Shown here one piece after another: positions 22,932 through 35,006 of a stretch of DNA of 64,000 bases; position 1 is the stretch's first letter, and every line of letters begins with the position of its first letter. Made by a program: the position numbers and the translations under genes. Below the pieces are notes generated by a model, which saw nothing but the letters and a program-made list of their open reading frames with translations, was not told the origin of the DNA and ran no database searches. The DNA is from Bolinopsis microptera. Taxonomy: Eukaryota; Ctenophora; Tentaculata; Lobata; Bolinopsidae. The stretch covers positions 9,409,837 to 9,473,836 of the forward strand of contig NC_087080.1 of the NCBI RefSeq assembly GCF_026151205.1, written 5' to 3'.

Positions 22932-24607
22932 AGCCTAACAAACGTTAACATAACATTGCTGAGGGCATGATTAATAGTAAAATTATTAAGCCTAGTTAGA
23001 ACAGATTTGATAATGATAGTCTTTTAAAATTAAATAGAAAAATTTATTTACTCACTACTTTATTGTACTTTTATACGTCCCTTAGTAAGTTTCAAGAAAA
23101 AAAATTTCAAGAAAACAACAATTTTATTTAGTATCAATTAAAGCAGACAAAACTATATTTCATATATATATAACTAGCACGAACTTTAGGTCAGATATCA
23201 TAGGGGACTTGGAGTAGCAAGAGATTGACTAGAAGGTATATACCTTTTACAAAGACACGTCAAGAAGACTCCAGGGTGATACAGGATCGGAGAGTGCAGA
23301 CCATAAAGTTTACGCACCCACCATTGCCTCCTGAGATCTTGGTTGGATAGAAATGTATGCAAACTTGGTCGTTTATACTCCAAGTCCCTTTGTTAAAAGA
23401 AGTAATATTATTTAAAAAAAATAACTATGTCTAGAGTTAGCTTCGTTCAATAATAACAATATCAATATAATCAATATCAATATAAATATCAAATAAAACT
23501 ACCGAATAAATTATTAAATATCAATTAATTCGTTCCGATAAAAAAGTTTATAAATTTAGATAAGATATTCAGTATCTAAAAACATTACAACAAATGGTTA
23601 AAAGCGCCCAAAATCGATTTGAGAGATTTTCTGTCTATAGTACAATCATGATAGTAATAGTAAGTGTATGCCGCTGCAATTAGACTTGATTACTGCAATT
23701 TAAAATTGTTTGGAGTCCAAGTATCTTTTAACTTTAAGTCAGCTGCCTGTGCTTGTATTAATAGTGCTTTCTTAGTTCTCAATTTTATCAAGTTAATGGA
23801 CGTTTTTAAGTTTAAAAATATGAAGTGTGCAGGGTGTTTCAATAGTCTTGTTAGGATGTCACCATTAAACCTCAGAACTAATAGTAACTTTTTATATTAC
23901 AGAATGAAGTTTATACAAATTGATAAAAGATTATTAAAAAGGAAATCCTTATAATCATTAGATAATGATATATAAACAGTGATTTATGGAAATGATTTAC
24001 TCTTGACTGTTATCATATAAAAACCAAGTCTTGAGATTAAATAGAGGCTATAACTCAACCACTTCTTGCATTGTGATATCAAACTGAAATTCTGCACGAA
24101 ATTTGCTCACAAGACTATGTTGTTATAAAAATAATAATATGTTCGTTCAAAGTTGAGGATACTGGTACACAATTAATTAGCGTCTTCGCGGACATCTCAG
24201 TGGGGAAATAAGCATAATAATCTCGTGATTGAGAGCTCTGCGTAATTCTGAAAATTCAAGCGCCTTCCATTATACTATAGTACAGCCAATGCGTCCTAAT
24301 TTAATTCTTTTATTTGTCGGACAAAATTCGCAACACAGCAATTTTAACGGGAAATGGTCGGGACAGGTCCCAGGAATAATTCTAGATGGTTCCCAAAATG
24401 TCTGACTTCAGCAAAATCCACAATTACATTTTACAAGTACAACCTTTTTAACACTTTGGTTTTCCGCAAATCAGTCACGTTCTGAATATCCTAGAAGATC
24501 CTAGAAAATCACTAATCACGTAATCTTACTTCTAGCGTACATACAAGGAAATATTTTATCCATTCACACCCTTTTTGCTTTTGTAAAAAAGCAATAGTGA
24601 AAGTTAC
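22932..24607. other. 3' flank and intergenic, no gene supported
   Basis: 22932 to about 23010 (AGCCTAACAAACGTTAACAT) is shared with the flank of the second kringle/Ig copy. Frames at 23198-23383 and 23664-23954 have no recognised domain, no splice logic and a composition like the surroundings. The rest is AT-rich. Confidence 0.5.
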
Positions 24608-26050
24608 CTGGGGACCTCAGGCTATTATGTCCAATGTCCATAAACATTCGGCGGAATGACAGGCTGAGCGCGGCCCAGTAATAGTGAAAGTAGGGGGTGC
24701 ACGATAAAATAAACATGCTCGGATTTTCAAAATTTTTGTACCATTGTTTTTCTAGAGACTGTGAAAATTTTCACAGTACCAAATTTGTCATACCTTTTTG
24801 GAATGATCATTGATCAGTGAGTTTCGCCTAAGTGCCATATTTGATGGTGCGCGGCTTTTGGAGCAAAAGTAGGTGTAAAACTAAAAGTCGCGTAATTTGA
24901 CGAAATTCGTTGATTTTTGTCATATTATTCTGTCATATCTTCGGTTCCTTGAATGACATCATTCTGAAAATTTGTGAAGACATTCCAATAGGGCTTTTAC
25001 AACTGTCCGAAAAATTTAGTGGATATCATAGGTAGTGCGCCACCGACAGTGAGCCGCGCGTGCCGACTGTAGGATGATTTTTTAGCGCTAATTTCGGCCA
25101 GCACAATTTTCTTCAAACAAATAGATATTAAGTATCCTTCCCGACCTCCGATTGCAACAAAAATTGGTAAGCTTACTCATAGACTTACAAGAAAAGTGTC
25201 CGAAAAGTTTAAAGCATATCCAACCATCAGACATTATGTTACAGCTAAAAGCAGCGTATTTTGCTCTATTTTGATCACTATATCAACTTTGATATCCACC
25301 AAATTTTTCGGACAGTTGTGAAAGCCCAATTGGAAGGTCTTCGCCAATTTTCAGAATGATCTCATTCAAGGAACTGAAGATATATCCAAATAATACGACA
25401 AAAATCAACGAATTTGGTCAAATTTGGTCAAATTGCGCGAGTTTTACAGCTAATTTTGCTCCAAAAGCCGCGCACCATCAAATATGGCACCTAGGCGAAA
25501 CTCACTGATCTTTCCAAAAAAGGTATGACAAATTTAGTATTGTAAAAATTCTCACAGTCTCTAGAAAACAATGGTACAAAAAATTTTAAAATCCGAGCAA
25601 GTTTATTTTTATGGTGCACCCCCTAGATATCAGAGTTGATATAATGATGAAAATGGGGCAAAATACGCTGTTTTTGGCTGTAACATAATGTCTGATAAGA
25701 ATTAGATGGTTAGAAATGCTTTAAATTTTTTGGACACTTTTCTTGTAAGTCTATGAGTAAGCTAACCATTTTTGTTAAAATTGGATCAAGGGAAGGTTAC
25801 TGATCATTAATTGACGATGTCAATTCATGGCAGCTCGGCGCGGCACAGTAGCGCATCTCGCCGATCTAGCCAGAGAAGCCTTATTAAGTGCGCGGCGCGG
25901 CACAGTAACACAACGCGCTACAAGGTTACTCAATACGCATTTGTTTCAATAAGAACAAAGAATTTTTGCTGGCCGAAATTAGTGCTAAAAAACCATCCTA
26001 CAGTCAGCACGCGCAGCTCACTGTCGATGGCGCACTACTTATCATACGTT
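24608..26050. repeat. Inverted repeat composite
   Basis: 24609-24690 is a copy of the 70-bp module. 24690-25020 (GGGTGCACGATAAAATAAAC ..) and 25265-25625 are inverted copies of the same element seen at 12080-12450; 25030-25265 is inverted relative to 12440-12680. 25625-25790 and 25965-26045 are more fragments of it in direct orientation. The stretch 25800-25920 (TTGACGATGTCAATTCATGG, GCGCGGCACAGTA) is found inverted at 41880-42000. Confidence 0.8.
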
Positions 26051-26267
26051 GTATGACCCGCGGCGCACGAGTGCGCGGCTCCCCCTGTATCATAGAAACT
26101 CTACACTATAGTGAAGCGACAGTGGGGGTCACCACGTGATACAATTACAACGCACTACCTAGTGAAAGGTTACGAATGGTCGTTTTTGCAGAAAAACGTG
26201 GATTTTGGATATAGCAGTAGATAAATAGCTGATAGGCACGGTCCGAGCGTGCTAAATCACTCTACAG

Positions 26268-26610
26268 TAGAGTGGCGGGTTTTTTTTGATTTTTTTCGAG
26301 GAAAATACCGTTGTAATGCTTATTTCGAGAAAATAAGGATGGCGGAAGTTTTTTCGAAAATGGACTTGACCCAGCAACAAAAATCGTTAATAAACAAACT
26401 AACAATTAACAACAATCCAGTGTGTTAGGGAGCCGCTTCAACTGTTTACTAATTGATCTTCCAAGCCTTAGGGGAACCCCGTTGTTCACGTGATCATGTA
26501 TGAAAAAATGTACGACGACCGAAGCGGGAAGCCCCTTACTAAACCGGGCCGGCCTAATTGTCTATTTTCGATTTAATGAGGTTTCCGAGCTGCTATCTTG
26601 AGATAAATGG
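26268..26610 (+). repeat. Repeat A (AGAGTGGCGGGTTTTTTTT)
   Basis: About 340 bp starting AGAGTGGCGGGTTTTTTTTG and ending TTGAGATAAATGG. A diverged relative is at 32081-32440 in the same orientation. Inverted copies are at 41359-41710 (close match) and 40845-41352 (match to the 32-kb copy). Short open frames in it, for example at 41547-41768, show no domain. Confidence 0.85.
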
Positions 26611-27147
26611 TCGGGTTCTACTAGTAGTAATACTACACTCACACTATATGTTATATCATATAATTATAAGTATAATACACTACACATTTAAACAGCTAAC
26701 GCAGCCTAGTTTATCATGTTAGAATTATGTGGAAGATATATTAAATGCCAGAATATGCCAAAAGTTTACAACGAGAAAGATTGTACAACTATGATAAGAT
26801 GTTGGTAATGAAAATTGTAATTATATATGCTAATCTAACTGCGTATAATGCGATTACACTATTAATTGCACGAGCCACAGCCGAGTGCAAATTGATACAA
26901 TAATCGATACAAGCCGATAAAAGCTGATAAAAGCCGATACAAGCTTACTCGTCGGCACTCAGCCTGTCATTCCGCTTAATCTCTATTTATGAACATTATA
27001 GCCTGGGGTCCCCAAGTAAATAAAACCTGTTACAAACCAATAATCGATACAAGCTGAAAGGTTGATTTAAGCAGTTAGCAGAGTTCAATTATTGCAGTTA
27101 TTTCACGCGAGGGGCGTCAGCTATCAGTTTTCTAGCTTATCAGTTCA

Positions 27148-27758
27148 TCACATGACTATGCTAACAACCATCACTTGACTATGCTAACAACCATCACGTG
27201 ACTACGGTAACAACCATCACGTGGCTATGCTAACAACCATCATGTGACTATGGTAACAACCATCACGTTACTATGCTAACAACCATCACGTGACTATGGT
27301 AACAACCATCACGTGGCTATGCTAACAACCATCATGTGACTATGGTAACAACCATCACGTTACTATGGTAACAACAATCACGTGACTATGGTAACAACCA
27401 TCACGTGACTATGGTAACAACCATCACGTGACTATGGTAACAACCATCACGTGACTATGGTAACAATAATCATGTGACTATGGTAACAAATATCACGTGA
27501 CTATGGTAACAACCATCACGTGACTATGGTAACAACCATCACGTTACTATGATACCAACCATCACATAACTATGGTAACAACAATCACGTGACTATGCTA
27601 ACAACAATCACGTGACTATGCTAACAACCATCACGTGACTATGGTAACAACCATCACATAACTATGGTAACAACAATCACGTGACTATGCTAAAAACCAT
27701 CACGTGGCTATGCTAACAACCATCACATAACTATGGTAACAAAAATCACGTGACTATG
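27148..27758. repeat. 23-bp satellite, left array
   Basis: About 26 monomers with consensus CACGTGACTATGGTAACAAC plus CAT. Most carry the palindromic E-box CACGTG; variants include CATGTG, CACGTT and CACATA. Confidence 0.95.
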
Positions 27759-27888
27759 CTACCTTATAAGGAGTGTAGTGACAGCACGTGACTACTTCAT
27801 AAGGAGTGTAGGGACGACACGTGACTACCTTATAAGGAGTGTAGTGACAACACGTGACTACCTTATAAGGAGTGTAAGGACGACACGT
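27759..27888. repeat. Four ~33-bp units at the turn of the palindrome
   Basis: Units contain CTACCTTATAAGGAGTGTAG and GACAGCACGTGA or a near variant. They also contain CACGTG but are otherwise unlike the 23-bp monomer. The inner palindrome CCTTATAAGG recurs in each. Confidence 0.9.
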
Positions 27889-30800
27889 ATAGTCACGTGA
27901 TGGTTGTTAGCATAGTCATATAATTGTTGTTACCATAGTCACATGATTGTTGTTACCATAGTCACGTGATGGTTGTTACCATAGTCACGTGATGGTTGTT
28001 AGCATAGTCACGTGATGGTTGTTACCATAGTCACGTGATGGTTGTTACCATAGTCACGTGATTGTTGTTACCATAGTCACGTGATGGTTGTTACCATAGT
28101 CACGTGATGGTTGTTACCATAGTCACGTGATGGTTGTTAGCATAGTCACGTGATGGTTGTTACCATAGTCACGTGATGGTTGTTACCATAGTCACGTGAT
28201 GGTTGTTAGCATAGTCACGTGATATTTGTTACCATAGTCACGTGATGGTTGTTAGCATAGTCACGTGATGGTTGTTAGCATAGTCACGTGATGGTTGTTA
28301 GCATAGTCACGTGATGGTTGTTAGCATAGTCACATGATTGTTGTTACCATAGTCACGTGATGGTTGTTACCATAGTCACGTGATATTTGTTGTCATAGTC
28401 ACGTGATGGTTGTTAGCATAGTCACGTGATGGTTGTTACCATATTCACGTGATGGTTGTTACCATAGTCACGTGATGGTTGTTACCATAGTCACGTGATG
28501 GTTGTTACCATAGTTACATGATTGTTGTTACCATAGTCACGTGATGGTTGTTACCATAGTCACGTGATGGTTGTTACCATAGTCACGTGATGGTTGTTAC
28601 CATAGTCACGTGATGGTTGTTACCATAGTCACGTGATGGTTGTTACCATAGTCACATGATTGTTGTTACCATAGTCACGTGATGGTTGTTACCATAGTCA
28701 CGTGATGGTTGTTACCATAGTCACGTGATGGTTGTTACCATAGTCACGTGATATTTGTTACCATAGTCACGTGATGGTTGTTAGCATAGTCACGTGATGG
28801 TTGTTAGCATAGTTACGTGATGGTTGTTAGCATAGACACGTGATGGTTGTTACCATAGTCACGTGGTGGTTGTTAGCATAGTCACGTGATGGTTGTTAAC
28901 ATAGTCACGTGATAGTTGTTAACATAGTCACGTGATGGTTGTTACCATAGTCACGTGATGGTTGTTAGCATAGTCACATAATTGTTGTTACCATAGTCAC
29001 ATGATTGTTGTTACCATATTCACGTGATGGTTGTTACCATAGTCACGTGATGGTTGTTACCATAGTCACGTGATGGTTGTTAGCATAGTCACATGATTGT
29101 TGTTACCATAGTCACGTGATGGTTGTTACCATAGTCACGTGATATTTGTTGTCATAGTCACGTGATGGTTGTTATCATAGTCACGTGGTGGTTGTTACCA
29201 TAGTCACGTGATGGTTGTTACCATAGTCACGTGATGGTTGTTAGCATAGTCACGTGATGGTTGTTACCATAGTCACGTGATGGTTGTTACCATAGTCACG
29301 TGATTGTTGTTACCATAGTCACGTGATGGTTGTTACCATAGTCACGTGATGGTTGTTACCATAGTCACGTGATGGTTGTTAGCATAGTCACGTGATGGTT
29401 GTTACCATAGTCACGTGATGGTTGTTACCATAGTCACGTGATGGTTGTTAGCATAGTCACGTGATGGTTGTTAGCATAGTCACATGATTGTTGTTACCAT
29501 AGTCACGTGATGGTTGTTACCATAGTCACGTGATATTTGTTGTCATAGTCACGTGATGGTTGTTAGCATAGTCACGTGATGGTTGTTACCATATTCACGT
29601 GATGGTTGTTACCATAGTCACGTGATGGTTGTTACCATAGTCACGTGATGGTTGTTACCATAGTTACATGATTGTTGTTACCATAGTCACGTGATGGTTG
29701 TTACCATAGTCACGTGATGGTTGTTACCATAGTCACGTGATGGTTGTTACCATAGTCACGTGATGGTTGTTACCATAGTCACGTGATGGTTGTTACCATA
29801 GTCACGTGATGGTTGTTACCATAGTCACATGATTGTTGTTACCATAGTCACGTGATGGTTGTTACCATAGTCACGTGATGGTTGTTACCATAGTCACGTG
29901 ATGGTTGTTACCATAGTCACGTGATATTTGTTACCATAGTCACGTGATGGTTGTTAGCATAGTCACGTGATGGTTGTTAGCATAGTCACGTGATGGTTGT
30001 TAGCATAGACACGTGATGGTTGTTACCATAGTCACGTGGTGGTTGTTAGCATAGTCACGTGATGGTTGTTAACATAGTCACGTGATAGTTGTTAACATAG
30101 TCACGTGATGGTTGTTACCATAGTCACGTGATGGTTGTTAGCATAGTCACATAATTGTTGTTACCATAGTCACATGATTGTTGTTACCATATTCACGTGA
30201 TGGTTGTTACCATAGTCACGTGATGGTTGTTACCATAGTCACGTGATGGTTGTTAGCATAGTCACATGATTGTTGTTACCATAGTCACGTGATGGTTGTT
30301 ACCATAGTCACGTGATATTTGTTGTCATAGTCACGTGATGGTTGTTATCATAGTCACGTGGTGGTTGTTACCATAGTCACGTGATGGTTGTTAACATAGT
30401 CACGTGACGGTTGTTACCATAGTCAGGTGATGGTTGTTAGCATAGTCACGTGATGGTTGTTACCATAGTCACGTGGTGTTTGTTACCATAGTCACGTGAT
30501 GGTTGTTAACATAGTCACGTGACGGTTGTTACCATAGTCAGGTGATGGTTGTTACCATAGTCACGTGATGGTTGTTACCATAGTCACGTGATTGTCGTTA
30601 CCATAGTCACGTGATGGTTGTTACCATAGTCACGTGATGGTTGTTACCATAGTCACGTGATGGTTGTTAGCATAGTCACGTGATGGTTGTTACCATAGTC
30701 ACGTGATGGTTGTTAACATAGTCACGTGACGGTTGTTACCATAGTCAGGTGATGGTTGTTACCATAGTCACGTGATGGTTGTTACCATAGTCACGTGATT

Positions 30801-31535
30801 GTCGTTACCATAGTCACGTGATGGTTGTTACCATAGTCACGTGATGGTTGTTACCATAGTCACGTGATGGTTGTTACCATAGTCACGTGATGGTTGTTAG
30901 CATAGTCACGTGATATTTGTTACCATAGTCACGTGATGGTTGTTAGCATAGTCACGTGATGGTTGTTAGCATAGTCACGTGATGGTTGTTAGCATAGTCA
31001 CGTGATGGTTGTTAGCATAGTCACATGATTGTTGTTACCATAGTCACGTGATGGTTGTTACCATAGTCACGTGATATTTGTTGTCATAGTCACGTGATGG
31101 TTGTTAGCATAGTCACATGATGGTTGTTACCATAGTCACGTGATGATTGTTACCATAGTCACGTGATTGTTGTTACCATAGTCACATGATGGTTGTTAGC
31201 ATAGTCATGTGATGGTTGTTAGCATAGTAACGTGATGGTTGTTAACATAGTCACGTGACGGTTGTTACCATAGTCAGGTGATGGTTGTTAGCATAGTCAC
31301 GTGATGGTTGTTAGCATAGTCACATGATGGTTGTTACCATAGTCACGTGATGATTGTTACCATAGTCACGTGATTGTTGTTACCATAGTCACATGATGGT
31401 TGTTAGCATAGTCACGTGATGGTTGTTACCATAGTCACATGATGGTTGTTAGCATAGCCACGTGATGGTTGTTACCATAGTCACGTGATGGTTGTTAGCA
31501 TAGTCAAGTGATGGTTGTTAGCATAGTCATGTGAT
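27889..31535. repeat. 23-bp satellite, right array with higher-order repeats
   Basis: About 158 monomers of the inverse orientation (CACGTGATGGTTGTTACCAT plus AGT). Diagnostic variants recur at fixed distance: the TATTTGTTGTCATAG variant at 28384 and 29534 (1,150 bp, 50 monomers), and ATATTTGTTACC at 28751 and 29924 (1,173 bp, 51 monomers), so a block of about 1.15 kb was duplicated. Confidence 0.93.
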
Positions 31536-32080
31536 GAACTGATAAGCTAGAAAACTGATAGCTGACGCCCCTCGCGTGAAATAACTGCAATAATTGAACT
31601 CTGCTAACTGCTTGAATCAACTTTTCAGCTTGTATCGATTATTGGTTTGTAACGGGTTTTATTTACTTGGGGACCCCAGGCTATAATGTTCATAAATAGA
31701 GATTAAGCGGAATGACAGGCTGAGTGCCGACGAGTAAGCTTGTATCGGCTTTTATCAGCTTTTATCGGCTTGTATCGATTATTGTATCAATTTGCACTCG
31801 GCTGTGGCTCGTGCAATTAATAGTGTAATCGCATTATACGCAGTTAGATTAGCATAATATATAATTACATTTTTCATTACAAACATCTTATCATAGTTGT
31901 ACAATCTTTTTGTTGTAAACTTTTGGCATATTCTGGCATTTAATATATCTTCCACATAATTCTAACATGATAAACTAGGCTGCGTTAGCTGTTTAAATGT
32001 GTAGTGTATTATACTTATAATTATATGATATAACATATAGTGTGAGTGTAGTATTACTACTAGTAGAACCCGACCATTAG

Positions 32081-32700
32081 AGTGGCGGGTTTTTTTTCGA
32101 TTTTGTTGAGGAAAATACTGTTGTAATGCTTATTTAATAAAAATAAGGATGGTTGAAGTTTTACCGAAAATGGACTTGACCCATCAACGAAAATCGCTAA
32201 TAAAAAACTAACAAATTACAACAATCCAGTGTGTTAGGGAGCCGCTCAAACTGTTTACTAATTGATCTTCCAAGCCTAAGGGGCGCCGTGTTGTTCCCGT
32301 GATCATGTATGCAAAAATGTACGACCGAGGTCACGTAATGAAGCCCCTAACTGAACTGCGGGCCTAATTGCCTGTTTTCGATTTAATGAGGTTTACACAA
32401 CTTTCGAGCAGCTATGTTGAGATAAATGGTGATCGGTTTACTATATGTTATATTATACACTACACATTTAAAGTTAAACATCTGTCAGCCCTTATCCTGT
32501 TAGAATTATGTGGAGGATATATCAAATGCGAGAATGCCAAAAGTTTACGACGAGAAAGATTGTACAACTATGATAAGATGTTGGTAATGAGAAATGTAAT
32601 TATATTAATGCTTTTCATGCAAACAAGTGAAAACGAATCTTTTATGTCATGTATCAATATTCATAAATAATATATCATATATAAAGCTGATAATATATAT
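32081..32700 (+). repeat. Repeat A, diverged copy
   Basis: Begins AGAGTGGCGGGTTTTTTTTC and matches 40845-41352 in inverted orientation nearly throughout. The 100-residue frame at 32368-32670 and its counterpart at 40849-41070 lie in this repeat; they have no recognised domain and are not called as genes. Confidence 0.8.
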
Positions 32701-34638
32701 ATAGTCAAAACGCGACAACTATAACGATAACGCTATCCGGCGCAAAATATAAATGTTCGATAATTGTCGCCATCCAGCGCTAGTTGTCGCTATCCAGCGC
32801 TAGTTGTCGCCATCCAGCGCTAGTTGTCGCTATCCAGCGCTAGTTGTCGCTGGCTATGCGACACTGTCGCACCCGATAGTTTGTGATGGCCAGCGCAACT
32901 GGCCATCGCAGAAAACAGTTCGATGACTAGCGCTGGATAGTGACAACTATCGCTGGATAGCGACAACTAGCGCTGGATAGCGACAACTATCGCTGTATGG
33001 CGACAACTATCGGTGGATAGCGACCACTAGCGCTGGATAGCGACAACTAGCGCTGGATAGCGACAACTAGCGCTGGATGGCGACAATTAGCGCTGGCCAG
33101 CGCTAGTTGTCGCTATTATATCCAGCGCAAAATATAAATGTTTGATAAATTTTCGATAATTGTCGCGACAACTAGCGCTGGATATAATAGCGACAACTAG
33201 CGCTGGCCAGCGCTGGCCAGCGCTAAGCGATAGCCATCGATGGCCAGCGCAAAATGGCTGCGATATTAGTATTACGCTTCAGCTAGCGCTGGCCAGCGCA
33301 ATGTATCGAAATCATATACTTGCGATATTATTCGTCAGCAAGCGCTGGCCAGCGCAATATAGTTGCGATATTACTCGACACTCGTCAGCTAATAGCTGTC
33401 AATTGCAATGCTATTAATGGACAGCTATTATAAATCGATAGCTAGCGCTGGTATGGTTAGTGCTGACTGGCGAAATCTACCCAATTCCAAAATCAAATAT
33501 ATATATTTACGATATTATTATTAATATTAATCGTCAGCTGACGCTGACCAGCGCAATATATTTGGCTTTGCGATATCACTTGTCAGCTTAACGGGTGATA
33601 CTCGTAAAATTGAAATTATTCGTTTCAAATCCTTAATTCCAGCTCTGTGTGCGTCGCTATTATATCCAGCGCAAAATATAAATGTTTGATAAATTTTCGA
33701 TAATTGTCGCGACAACTAGCGCTGGATATAATAGCGAAAACTAGCGCTGGCCAGCGCTGGCCAGCGCTAAGCGATAGCCATCGATGGCCAGTGCAAAATG
33801 GCTGCGATATTAGTATTACGCTTCAGCTAGCGCTGGCCAGCGCAATGTATCGAAATCATATTCATATACTTGCGATATTATTCGTCAGTAAGCGCTGGCC
33901 AGCGCAATATAGTTGCGATATTACTCGTCAGCTAATAGCTGTCAATTGCAATGGCCAATGCTATTAATGGACAGCTATTATAAATCGATAGCTAGCGCTG
34001 GTATGGTTAGTGCTGACTGGCGAAATCTACCCAATTCCAAAATCAAATATATATATTTACGATATTATTATTAATATTAATCGTCAGCTGACGCTGACCA
34101 GCGCAATATATTTGCGATATCACTTGTCAGCTTAACGGGTGATACTCGTAAAATTGAAATTATTCGTTTCAAATCCTTAATTCCAGCTCTGTGTGCGTCT
34201 TGGTACTCATGGTAGATTATAAACCTACAATCGTCAGCTAGCGTTGGCTGACGAGTAATATCGCAAATATGAGTTTTTTATATTTTGCGCTGGCTAGCGC
34301 TGGCTAGCGCTGACTAGCGCTGGCTCAGGCTAGCTTTCGCTGGCCAGCGCTAGTTATCCGTATCGAACTGTTTTCTGCGATGGCCAGTTGCGCTGGCCAT
34401 CACAAACTATCGGGTGCGACAGTGTCGCATAGCCAGCGACAACTAGCGATGGATAGCGACAACTAGCGCTGGATCACTGGATGGCGACAACTAGCGCTGG
34501 ATAGCGACGCGACAATTATCGAACATTTATATTTTGCGCTGGATAGCGTTATCCAGCGCTGGATCTCTGGATAGCGACAACTAGCGCTGGATAGCGCTAG
34601 TTGTCGCCATCCAGCGCTAGTTGTCGCGTTTTGACTAT
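32701..34638. repeat. Palindromic AGCGCT satellite element
   Basis: The ends are inverted copies (ATAGTCAAAACGCGACAACT at 32701, its complement ending at 34638). Inside are tandem ~20-bp units AGCGCTGGATAGCGACAACT in both orientations at 32765-33110 and 34240-34630. A ~543-bp segment is duplicated in tandem (about 33110-33650 and 33653-34196), each copy with AGCGCTGGCCAGCGC motifs. The three short frames over it are products of the repeat. Confidence 0.85.
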
Positions 34639-35006
34639 CGGCATCGCAAAAGAACCCAATAATTTTTTTGGAAACAATTAAAAATCTTTTATGACTGTTA
34701 AATATCAATTATCACATAATTTGAAATAAATTTAAAAATGACAAACTTCTTCATTTCTACATCATACTAAGGTAGTGTACTTTTAGATGCATTGATATTA
34801 CCGGAAATTACCGGTGATATATACAAGTTTGCAGCTAAATAGTATAACATATAAGATATTAATATTTCATATTAGCAATCACAATCAATTGATAGTATTA
34901 AAAAACAATTTCAGTTGCTCCAAAATGCGTGAACGTAAATTTTGAGATGATACAATAATAATTGAATTTGAAGATAGGAAAATTAAAGTTATAAAATCTG
35001 TATTCT
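34639..35006. other. 3' flank of the minus-strand gene
   Basis: AT-rich; no feature recognised. Confidence 0.4.

Larger units (their letters stand above)
26608..32076. repeat. ~5.5-kb palindrome with satellite core
   Basis: The outer arms (26608 to about 27147 and about 31536 to 32076) are inverted copies, from TGGTCGGGTTCTACTAGTAG outside to CTAGCTTATCAGTTCATCAC inside. Between them the 23-bp satellite runs in one orientation for ~610 bp and in the other for ~3.65 kb, separated by a short different repeat. No coding sequence is seen. Each arm carries one copy of the 70-bp module (26950-27015 inverted; 31668-31738). Confidence 0.9.

Noticed and set aside
23664-23954. 96-codon frame as a gene
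   Set aside because: No domain, no splice signals that fit, and AT-rich composition like the surrounding spacer.
27148-31535. Possible CRISPR-like array of 23-bp repeats
   Set aside because: The units are contiguous without unique spacers, in a spliced animal genome; this is a satellite.
32368-32670. 100-codon frame, with a matching frame at 40849-41070
   Set aside because: Both lie in the same dispersed repeat, so conservation only reflects recent repeat copying; no domain is visible.
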